A stretch of 64,000 nucleotides of DNA from Rufibacter glacialis (GTDB lineage: Bacteria; Bacteroidota; Bacteroidia; Cytophagales; Hymenobacteraceae), in the NCBI RefSeq assembly GCF_008271745.1, contig NZ_VKKZ01000023.1, positions 310,001 to 374,000 on the forward strand, written 5' to 3'. The notes under the pieces were generated by a model. It worked only from the letters and a program-made list of their open reading frames with translations. It made no database searches and was not told where the DNA came from. Shown here one piece after another: positions 18,343 to 25,610 of this stretch (the first letter of the stretch is position 1; the number at the start of each line of letters is the position of its first letter). Both the position numbers and the translations under genes were made by a program.

Positions 18343-19491
18343 GTGAGAGTTTTTGACAAAGATGACAGAGACTACCTGAGCTGGATGAATGCCAATCCTG
18401 CCGCTTTCGTGGTTAACACCGAGAGAAGGGGCAACAGTAGATACTATGTGATTCATCGATCTGGCTGCCCCCATATCGCCATTACCAGCGGCCAGACCTA
18501 TGGTGCCTTTACAGAGAGGAACTATATAAAGCTATGCTCTCACGATCCAGGAGAGATAGAGGGCTGGCTTCAGCAGGAAAGACCAAATTTCATTTCCATA
18601 ACCAAGGAGTGTAAGACATGCGCCCCTTCAACTGGTGATGGTGCTTTATCAAATTCGCAGGCAACGGTGAGTTTCGAAAACATCGGGATCGGCGAAAGGT
18701 ATGACAGGAACGTCCTTGCCTCTCTCTGGGGATACCAAGGCCGCCAAGCCATTAGCCGAGGGGTAGTCGCGCCTGCCAATTCAAAGTCCATCATCCTTTT
18801 CGTCACAAGCGAAAAACAAGCATCCCTTACCCAGTACAACGACTACATAAGTGCCGATTACCTATACTGGGAGGGGGAGGAGAAGGGGAGGAGCAACAAT
18901 AGGATCCTTAACGCGAAACAGGCGGGTGACACTATCCACCTGTTCTACCGCGAGAAGCACCACACGGATTTTACCTATATGGGCTTGCTGGAGCTGGAGA
19001 GCGCGGATGTCTTCACTACTCCTATGTCGGCAGTATTCAGGATCATAGGGAGTGCCGATACGGAGATATTGGATCCTGTTTTACCACTTCCTTCAAATGT
19101 CCATGCCACCACACGGCAATCTATAGTCTCCAGCCGAGTCGGTCAGGGAATCTACAGGCAGAACTTGGTTCGGCTCTGGCAGACATGCGCGGTAACGGGG
19201 GCTGGCCCGCTGGGTATCCTTGTCGCTTCCCACATTAAACCATGGAGGGATTGTGACAATATGCAAAGGCTGGATCCGTACAACGGCCTACTTCTGACAC
19301 CCAATCTGGACTCGCTCTTCGACAACGGCTACATCAGTTTCCAGGGTGACGGTACCATCATTATCTCCAAAAGTCTTTCATATCAGTCCTGTAAGCTGCT
19401 TAACATCACTTTAGGAATGCGGCTTAGGAGGGTATACCCTCAGAATTTATCTTATCTGGAATACCATAGAGAGGAAGTGTTCAGAAAGTAG
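18343..19491 (+). CDS. HNH endonuclease-domain protein
   Basis: 382 residues from GTG 18343, 12 bases after the nuclease gene, with AAGGGA just upstream. The C-terminal HNH_2-type core is clear: CAVTGAGPLGILVASHIKPW ... DPYNGLLLTPNLDSLFDNGYI. The middle (about 140-240, SRGVVAPANSKSIILFV ... IHLFYREKHHTDFTYMG) resembles the DUF3427-type module of restriction helicase/HNH proteins. The N-terminal 100 residues (YYVIHRSGCPHIA) are a separate small domain. Expected to cut DNA and act with the upstream PDDEXK protein; whether this is restriction or another defence is inference. Confidence 0.8.
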   Translation: MRVFDKDDRDYLSWMNANPAAFVVNTERRGNSRYYVIHRSGCPHIAITSGQTYGAFTERNYIKLCSHDPGEIEGWLQQERPNFISITKECKTCAPSTGDGALSNSQATVSFENIGIGERYDRNVLASLWGYQGRQAISRGVVAPANSKSIILFVTSEKQASLTQYNDYISADYLYWEGEEKGRSNNRILNAKQAGDTIHLFYREKHHTDFTYMGLLELESADVFTTPMSAVFRIIGSADTEILDPVLPLPSNVHATTRQSIVSSRVGQGIYRQNLVRLWQTCAVTGAGPLGILVASHIKPWRDCDNMQRLDPYNGLLLTPNLDSLFDNGYISFQGDGTIIISKSLSYQSCKLLNITLGMRLRRVYPQNLSYLEYHREEVFRK

Positions 19492-19563
19492 CGGACTGAA
19501 CCGCAAAAACCATGGTATTTGATCTGTGTAGTATATAGAGACCAACTTTCTGGTGGATCCATT

Positions 19564-19613
19564 CGTTTTGATTGACACCAACTGTAATCAAGCTGTTGGT
19601 GTCAATCAAAACG
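19564..19613 (+). repeat. Perfect 19-bp inverted repeat before the secreted nuclease
   Basis: CGTTTTGATTGACACCAAC (19564-19582) and its exact complement (19595-19613) are separated by 12 bases. The repeat ends only 7 bases before the ATG of the nuclease gene. An RNA hairpin here would mask the start region, or it ends the HNH operon. No T-run follows. Confidence 0.75.
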
Positions 19614-19620
19614 GTAGATT

Positions 19621-20475
19621 ATGAGGAAAAGGATACAGAGTTACTTGGTTGTGCTCCTGATAATGGCAGTAGGGTGTAAAGAAACCGAGGTCACGCCTAA
19701 GAAATCAACCGATCTTCCGCTGAGCGAGCACCTTACCTTAGGAAACCCCAGTGGGGCCACAGCAGAAATCACGGACTACAATAACTATCTGATGCTCAAG
19801 CCGCAGTTCGTTCTCTCCTACAGCAGAGACCGTGGTACCCCGAATTGGGTTAGCTGGCACGTAAGCTCCGACTGGCTTGGAAATGCTGACCGCCAAGACG
19901 ACTTCAGGGCTGACCCGAGCCTTCCAACTGGCTGGTATAGGGTAAGTGCCTCCAGTTACACGGGAACAGGGTTCGACCGAGGTCACAACATCCCCAGCGC
20001 GGACAGGACAAAGACGGTGGAGGACAACTCCTCCACCTTCCTGATGACCAACATGATACCCCAAGCCCCGAACCATAACCGCCAGACATGGGCAGCGCTG
20101 GAGGATTACACGCGCGATCTGGTAGGGACAGGGATGGAGGCATATGTGATTATGGGATCCTATGGGGTAGGAGGCACAGGGGCAAATGGTGCAGCCAGCA
20201 CCATTGATAACGGGAGGGTGACGGTGCCGAAGAACTTGTGGAAGGTGATCGTGGTATTGCCTCAGGGTAGGGATGATCTCGCCCGCATCAACGAATCCAC
20301 GCGTGTAATAGCCGTCAATACTCCAAACTGCAATACTGTCTCCGCAGACTGGGGAGGGTACAGGACATCGGTGGATGCCATCGAGCAGGCCACAGGTTAT
20401 GATCTACTCTCTGCTTTGCCTGAGCAGTTGCAGAAAACGCTGGAATCTAAAATTGACAATGGCCCAACCCGCTAA
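19621..20475 (+). CDS. DNA/RNA non-specific endonuclease (NucA family), lipoprotein
   Basis: 284 residues. The N-terminus is a lipoprotein signal (LLIMAVGC, Cys20), so it is exported and membrane-attached. The beta-beta-alpha-metal nuclease core is clear with DRGH (FDRGHNIPSADRT), N-rich helix residues (TNMIPQAPNHNRQTW) and the family's length. It should degrade DNA and RNA with Mg. A NuiA-like inhibitor gene follows by 28 bases. A strong hairpin sits just before the start codon and may limit expression. Confidence 0.9.
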   Translation: MRKRIQSYLVVLLIMAVGCKETEVTPKKSTDLPLSEHLTLGNPSGATAEITDYNNYLMLKPQFVLSYSRDRGTPNWVSWHVSSDWLGNADRQDDFRADPSLPTGWYRVSASSYTGTGFDRGHNIPSADRTKTVEDNSSTFLMTNMIPQAPNHNRQTWAALEDYTRDLVGTGMEAYVIMGSYGVGGTGANGAASTIDNGRVTVPKNLWKVIVVLPQGRDDLARINESTRVIAVNTPNCNTVSADWGGYRTSVDAIEQATGYDLLSALPEQLQKTLESKIDNGPTR

Positions 20476-20503
20476 GTTTTTTGATAATGAACCGAAACTA
20501 TAG

Positions 20504-20932
20504 ATGAGTCCTATGGATACTTCCAGTGCAGACAAAGAACAGGTGATGAGGAATCTGAGCGAGCTTACGCAGGGCCTGTATTTTATGAGTGAGAGCGACT
20601 ATCCTTTGGAGCCTTTCACCGTCACTGCCGTGAAGGAAGATGAGCTTTCCCCTGATGAATTGCGGGGCTTCGCTGGGAAGCCTGCTGACGCTAATGTGGA
20701 GGTTGTGGAGTTGACATACTTCCTCCGCAACATGACGAAGGTGCCGCCAGAAGCGGATCCTGCGAGGATAGAGACTACGCTGCGGTTTCAGGCACTACAG
20801 GATTTCATGGTCAAGAGCTTATCCGATGTGAAGGTGTACAGAGTTGGAAAGGTTGAGGTGACCGCCTTGGCCTTAGGATCAACGTCTAGTGGTGAATTTG
20901 CTGGTTTTAGAACAGTCCTTATAGAGACCTGA
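20504..20932 (+). CDS. NuiA-like nuclease inhibitor
   Basis: 142 residues. The stretch LSELTQGLYFMSESDYPLEPF is typical of the nuclease A inhibitor (NuiA) family, whose members block NucA of Anabaena by filling the active site. Position 28 bases after a NucA-family nuclease strongly supports the pairing. It lacks a signal peptide and so should stay in the cytoplasm, protecting the cell from nuclease that has not been exported. Inhibition itself is inference. Confidence 0.75.
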   Translation: MSPMDTSSADKEQVMRNLSELTQGLYFMSESDYPLEPFTVTAVKEDELSPDELRGFAGKPADANVEVVELTYFLRNMTKVPPEADPARIETTLRFQALQDFMVKSLSDVKVYRVGKVEVTALALGSTSSGEFAGFRTVLIET

Positions 20933-21128
20933 TGTTTGGTTAACCTGACCATCTAATTTATTTTCAGTTTCAGATCCTTAGTCTAATCTTGCCATGAAAA
21001 AGACTTTCCATGGATTATGGTAGGCCTTTTTCATTGGACTGAGCCGCACTGCTAATTTTGATAAAACAGGCTTTACTTCATGTATCAGGCTGCTTCAGCG
21101 ATCGGTGATGCAAGTGTACGTAGTACTT

Positions 21129-21375
21129 TCAATCCTTTTTCCTGCCGTCATAAAGACCGATTTTATCGAATGGGCTTGACCAGTAGACCTGATGGCTGAC
21201 CATCTCCTTAAAACTCGATTTTGAGCCTATGAAGCCTTCATTTTTTGAAGTTCTGAAATTCACCGTAGCGAAGCCATCCTGGCTTGTAAGGTCTCTCCCC
21301 AAGCTATCGAACCCTATGGCACTGCTCATACCATCACAGAGGTTATCCTTCGCGAACTTATCCTTCCAATATTAG
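21129..21375 (-). pseudogene. Short orphan coding fragment
   Basis: The minus-strand frame is open from a stop near 21375 to 21129 (about 81 codons), with no good start before an internal ATG at 21329. The peptide (SSAIGFDSLGRDLTSQDGFA ... QVYWSSPFDKIGLYDG) looks like the end of a larger protein. Family not recognised. Confidence 0.25.
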
Positions 21376-21678
21376 GCATTTTATAGATCATTTATAAGCA
21401 CCCCTTATACGGTTCATCGTCAACTTGCCTACTGATGCATTTACATAGGCTGAACAACTTCTATTATAAATTCAATCAATTCATTTTTTATACTTATTGG
21501 AAAAGTGCTAAAACTGAGACAAGTATGATATTTATATTTGTTATGATCGGGAAAAATTGTTAGTTAACTACAAATTTAATATTGAAGATGTAAATTAAAA
21601 TAATTATAATATAATAGCTTTAAAACGGCAGAAACACGCATTAGGCTAAAAAAAGTATAAAATAATTTTGTCATTTAT

Positions 21679-21709
21679 TTTGTTTATTACAAATCTTCCT
21701 ATACATTTG
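21679..21709 (+). promoter_or_regulatory. Bacteroidota-type promoter
   Basis: TTTG (21679-21682), 19 bases, TACATTTG (21702-21709) match the -33/-7 consensus of the Bacteroidota primary sigma factor (TTTG, 19-21 bp, TAnnTTTG). Transcription should begin near 21716, about 345 bases before the next gene, so it has a long leader or a separate small RNA. The rest of 20933-22061 is AT-rich with no clear gene. Confidence 0.6.
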
Positions 21710-22061
21710 TAGCGTTGGGATAATACAATATTAAGATTTTTAAGATTTGATTCGGGTACAATGGAAGCACTACAAGGATGGCGAGCGGCTTGATGTTTAA
21801 CAAACATGATATACATAAGTGGAGAGAATGCTAACTATTAAATGTTTGGTCATAGTCTGTAACGATGGTTTCCATATTTATGCGCCGCATTATCACTTTG
21901 TGTTTTGTCCTTGAGCTCAAAAAAGTAGTGAGATTAAACCTGGAAAAATTGTCAGCCTTTTCGCATTTGTGTCATATGGCTCGAAAGCCTATAATAATCC
22001 ATGCGAAACGAGCGGCTCGGGAACCCATAATTATAACCTTTAACTTTTAAAATTTACAACG

Positions 22062-22883
22062 ATGACAACAACACAGCTTCCACCTAACCAAAAACTAGAG
22101 CAAGAGATCCTAAAAGCTGGCCGTTCTCAATTCAAGCGTCCTATTGTTATAATAGTTAGTAGTGAGCTTTTGTCAAAAAGAGAGGCTGCCTTGGATACTC
22201 TATTGAAACTAGAAACTCTTTTCAGTTCGAACTTTCCAGTCATAGAAAATAAATTCTTGATTCTTTTTTACGACTTAAATGAGCTGGGATTTACAAGGGA
22301 TCAATATTGTTTTTCAACTGATAATGGATTGGTTAACTACCTAAAAGATAATGTTTTTGATGAGGGGTGTAACGGTATAATATCTCACTGTATTAATAAA
22401 ATACTTGCTGATTCTTTAGCTTATAAACAAGGTGTGCATTCAAGTGGCTTGGATTTAGTCGGAGATAAAATAGACGCCTTTCTTGATGGAAAGTACCTTG
22501 AATTAGGGTTAACGAGAATGCAAGCTTTTGCCTTTAACAGCTTACAGCATACTACTAGCAAAACAAATGACAGGAGAGCACAGCAGATATGTAAAGCCAC
22601 ATATAGGGAATTAGAAGTAGAGCTTTTAAACGCCAACGGACTCATAGCCCTTCCCGATGAATTCATGAAAGTTACACACTCCGTGCTTCCTCCCTTATAT
22701 AACCGTGCTGTTTGGTGCTATGCAAAAGGCCATATCTATAAAGCGGAGGGAACAACCTTTGAAGCCGATATCTTTAAACTCAGAAAATTGCATACCCTCG
22801 AAGAGCAGAAGATAATGGGGCACACTTCTTTTACCCCTTTTTTGAGAAGAAAACGGATCGGGAACCTTTTAAAAGGCCTGTAA
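22062..22883 (+). CDS. Hypothetical protein, first gene of a pair
   Basis: 273 residues, soluble, family not recognised. N-terminal half has a alternating beta/alpha feel (RPIVIIVSSELLSK, KFLILFYDLNELGF). The C-terminus is basic (FLRRKRIGNLLKGL). Lower GC than neighbours, which suggests recent acquisition. The next gene starts one base after the stop, so they are co-transcribed, from the strong promoter at 21679. Function unknown. Confidence 0.6.
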   Translation: MTTTQLPPNQKLEQEILKAGRSQFKRPIVIIVSSELLSKREAALDTLLKLETLFSSNFPVIENKFLILFYDLNELGFTRDQYCFSTDNGLVNYLKDNVFDEGCNGIISHCINKILADSLAYKQGVHSSGLDLVGDKIDAFLDGKYLELGLTRMQAFAFNSLQHTTSKTNDRRAQQICKATYRELEVELLNANGLIALPDEFMKVTHSVLPPLYNRAVWCYAKGHIYKAEGTTFEADIFKLRKLHTLEEQKIMGHTSFTPFLRRKRIGNLLKGL

Positions 22884-22884
22884 A

Positions 22885-23175
22885 ATGAAGGACGTTTTAG
22901 AAAAAGTTGCTGTTAAAAAAGGCGAAACACCTGAGAAAGCGTTAGAGAATGCTGGGTACACTATGATTGAGTGGTTGTACTACAAAGATGGCGTGTTCTT
23001 TTGGTTCGGTGACGGGCTGAGCGCGAACATGAGAAATAGAAACCTGATTATAAGGCAGCGGCATGTGGATAAACTCAATGCAGAACAATTGGCTTGGATG
23101 CACCGCGAACACCGTGTGTTTTTTAGAAAAGAAAAAATAAGAAAACTGCTTAAACTCTGGAACAACCCAGTTTAG
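22885..23175 (+). CDS. Small basic hypothetical protein
   Basis: 96 residues starting one base after the previous stop. Aromatic and basic (IEWLYYKDGVFFWFGDG, FFRKEKIRKLLKLW). Family not recognised. Tight coupling to the 273-residue gene suggests a two-gene unit, possibly toxin/antitoxin-like, but no family supports that. Confidence 0.55.
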   Translation: MKDVLEKVAVKKGETPEKALENAGYTMIEWLYYKDGVFFWFGDGLSANMRNRNLIIRQRHVDKLNAEQLAWMHREHRVFFRKEKIRKLLKLWNNPV

Positions 23176-23231
23176 TCGTCTTAGCTGCTCCAGCAGTATT
23201 GTGATATAGACTAGCAACTGTGGGTTTTCTC

Positions 23232-24248
23232 TTACATATTTCGATAATGCTTGATACGGTCTTCAAGAACGTCGGATATTTGATCTTTCAACCGCTCAGG
23301 ACTTAAGACCAATACACCTTTCCCGAACCCAAGTATTGTCGAGACCAATTCATAGTTGAGCACCACCCTGAGCCTGATCCTGAACTCCTTGCCGTCATCC
23401 ACGAGCGTCTCCTGCGAGCTGTGAAGGTGCTGTGTCTTCACGTAGTTGCCGTCATGCGGTGAAAAGGATAGAATCACCTCAGTCACCTCACTGTCCTCTA
23501 AAGAGATCCCGATAGTATTCCTGAAATACAGCTCGGGGTCAAAATCCTTTGGCTCCACATACCTCGTACCCTCGGCAAAACCAATACTAACGATGCGGTC
23601 AAGACCGAACTTGCGCAGTTTACCGTCCTCGTGCTGGAACCCTAGCAGGTACCACCTGTTGCGGTACTCCTTGAGCAGATAGGGGCTGACGGTGCGATCT
23701 TTTGGCAGGGGTTGGTCAAAGCTTCGGTGAGATAAAGCGATCGGCTTTCTGCTCCTGATGGACTCGATGATAAAGTCGATGTGTTCATTGCCCACGGAGT
23801 AGGGTGCCTTTTCGAAGTCGATGAACCTGAACGGCTCCTCCGCCCCTTCTTTCCTGATCTGGTTGACCAAGGTGATCACCTTGTCCACGGTAGAGGCGAA
23901 ACCGCTGAGCACCCTCACATGCCTGTACTGGCTGAACGTGGCGGCGGCCATTGCCAGCGCGGCGATCTCCGCCTCATTCAGCGGGAGCTTCTCTATGGAA
24001 TAGTCAGGTTCCGTGTAGACGTAACCGTCGAACTTCTTCAGGTACTTGATCGGTGCCTTATAGTTGAGCTGGGTACAGTGACGCATCAGGTAGATATCAT
24101 TGTCCAGCGTTCTCTCGCTCACCATGATGTCACTCTTCTCCAGAATACGGGCAATTAACTGCTCCTTCGACCAGTACCAGCCAGTCTTGTTCCTGAGGCA
24201 CTCATCAATAATCCTCATCCGCACCAATGCTTGCTTACTTTTAGGCAT
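23232..24248 (-). CDS. WYL-domain transcriptional regulator
   Basis: 338 residues: an N-terminal winged-helix region (1-70, IDECLRNKTGWYWSKEQL), a central helical linker, a WYL domain (about 150-240: KPIALSHRSF ... PYLLKEYRNRWYLLGF ... KFGLDRI) and a WCX-type C-terminus. It is of the BrxR/CapW type, in which a dimeric repressor binds a palindrome and releases it on sensing a ligand. It is divergent from the MBL/E2-E1-JAB operon, with a 12-bp inverted repeat in between. It likely controls that operon and itself. Confidence 0.88.
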   Translation of the reverse strand: MPKSKQALVRMRIIDECLRNKTGWYWSKEQLIARILEKSDIMVSERTLDNDIYLMRHCTQLNYKAPIKYLKKFDGYVYTEPDYSIEKLPLNEAEIAALAMAAATFSQYRHVRVLSGFASTVDKVITLVNQIRKEGAEEPFRFIDFEKAPYSVGNEHIDFIIESIRSRKPIALSHRSFDQPLPKDRTVSPYLLKEYRNRWYLLGFQHEDGKLRKFGLDRIVSIGFAEGTRYVEPKDFDPELYFRNTIGISLEDSEVTEVILSFSPHDGNYVKTQHLHSSQETLVDDGKEFRIRLRVVLNYELVSTILGFGKGVLVLSPERLKDQISDVLEDRIKHYRNM

Positions 24249-24280
24249 ATTGATTTTATTTTTAGAAAGTTAATAATAAA

Positions 24281-24311
24281 AAGATGAACGCAGAAACATT
24301 GCGTTCATCTT
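24281..24311. promoter_or_regulatory. Candidate operator for the WYL regulator
   Basis: AAGATGAACGCA (24281-24292) and TGCGTTCATCTT (24300-24311) form a perfect 12-bp inverted repeat with a 7-base spacer. It is 33 bp upstream of the regulator start and 128 bp before the MBL gene. Position and symmetry fit a dimeric repressor site; a hairpin is the alternative. Confidence 0.55.
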
Positions 24312-24438
24312 GTGTAGCTTTGGCTCATTACCTGGTATTAAAGTCACATGCTATTCCTGTTTGGGGCTATAATAAACCTGATCAGATGTAGGTCGAACTA
24401 TTAGAAAAAATTTTAACTATAATGGATATCTATAATTT

Positions 24439-25608
24439 ATGGCAGATTCAAAAATAAAGTATTACCCAGTAGACAACGGAGATATGTCGCTGATCCTGCT
24501 CCAAGATGACACGTCCATCCTTGTGGACTGTAACATCAGGCAGAGTTCAATCGGCAGCAACGACTCGAAGATTTATGACGTCAAGAAAGACCTTCTCTAC
24601 TCCATTAAAAAGAGAGACTCTAATCCTTTCGTGGATGTATTCGTCTTGACTCACGGCGATTGTGACCACTGTAGGGGCTTCAAAAGCAATTTTTACCAAG
24701 GAGACCCGACCAAGTACAGTGCTGAGGACAGGAAAGAGAATAAAATCCTGATTGACGAGATGTGGTTTTCGCCTATGATCGCGGAAGAGCACACCAACGA
24801 TGATGAGGACGCCTACCAGCAAGAAGCAGAGAGACGAATCGAGTTGCACCGCAAAAAGAGCGCGGACAGAGACAAGACTGGTAACAGAATCAAAATTATA
24901 GGTTACGACGGTAACAAAGACTATAAAGACATAGACCATCTCCGTGCGACCCCTGGCACCGTGGTGGATGAGTTCAACGGCAAAAAGCAGACAACATTCT
25001 CAGTATTCATCCACGCGCCGTTCAAGGAACACTTAGCCTCAGCGGAGAAAGACAAGAACTCTACCAGTATTGTATTCCAAGCAAGGTTCAAAAATGCCTC
25101 CTACGATTCCAAATACGCCTGTCTTGCTATGTTCGGTGGGGATTCTGACCATTACTCATGGGAGATCATTTTGGAGAAAACGAAAAGATACAAGAATGAT
25201 AAAAAAGAGCAGGCACTTGACTGGGATATCTTCCTTGCGCCACACCACTGCTCATGGTCTTTCTTCAATGACCGACCGCAAGCCGATAACCCAGAACCAA
25301 AGGCAAACTCTCTCGAAGTGCTTGATTACAAAAGGACAGGTGGGAAAATTATCGCATCCTGCAAGAAGATACTGGACGAGAAGCCAAACCCTCCTCATTA
25401 TGAGGCGAAGGAGGAGTACGTGAAGAAGTTAGACAAGGCAGCGGACTTTCTCAACACAGCCGTCTACCCGAAGGAATCCGAGCTGAAACCTATTGAGTTT
25501 ACCGTCACCAGCGGGGGGCCGACCCTTTCCCCGACGAGTAAGGTTGGTAGTGCGATAGGTTCCGCTGGCGGATTAGGCGCGGCTTCAACGGTGGTGAAGC
25601 AGGGCTAA
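24439..25608 (+). CDS. Metallo-beta-lactamase-fold protein with Gly-ended tail
   Basis: 389 residues. The MBL metal motif is HGDCDH (H72, D74, D76, H77), the HxDxDH form seen in ComEC-type MBL proteins; later metal ligands are in MFGGDSDHYSWE and LAPHHCSWSFF. No signal or membrane helix is present. After about residue 350 a tail low in structure (TSGGPTLSPTSKVGS ... AGGLGAASTVVKQG) ends in glycine. The E2-E1-JAB gene follows after 2 bases, so it is one operon. It may hydrolyse a nucleic acid or nucleotide. The tail may be the substrate of the E1 domain (inference). Confidence 0.85.
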   Translation: MADSKIKYYPVDNGDMSLILLQDDTSILVDCNIRQSSIGSNDSKIYDVKKDLLYSIKKRDSNPFVDVFVLTHGDCDHCRGFKSNFYQGDPTKYSAEDRKENKILIDEMWFSPMIAEEHTNDDEDAYQQEAERRIELHRKKSADRDKTGNRIKIIGYDGNKDYKDIDHLRATPGTVVDEFNGKKQTTFSVFIHAPFKEHLASAEKDKNSTSIVFQARFKNASYDSKYACLAMFGGDSDHYSWEIILEKTKRYKNDKKEQALDWDIFLAPHHCSWSFFNDRPQADNPEPKANSLEVLDYKRTGGKIIASCKKILDEKPNPPHYEAKEEYVKKLDKAADFLNTAVYPKESELKPIEFTVTSGGPTLSPTSKVGSAIGSAGGLGAASTVVKQG

Positions 25609-25610
25609 AA

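Noticed and set aside
21716-22061. A retron ncRNA or a coding ORF (21865-22050) in the leader
   Set aside because: There is no reverse transcriptase in the window and the ORF has no start signal or family likeness.
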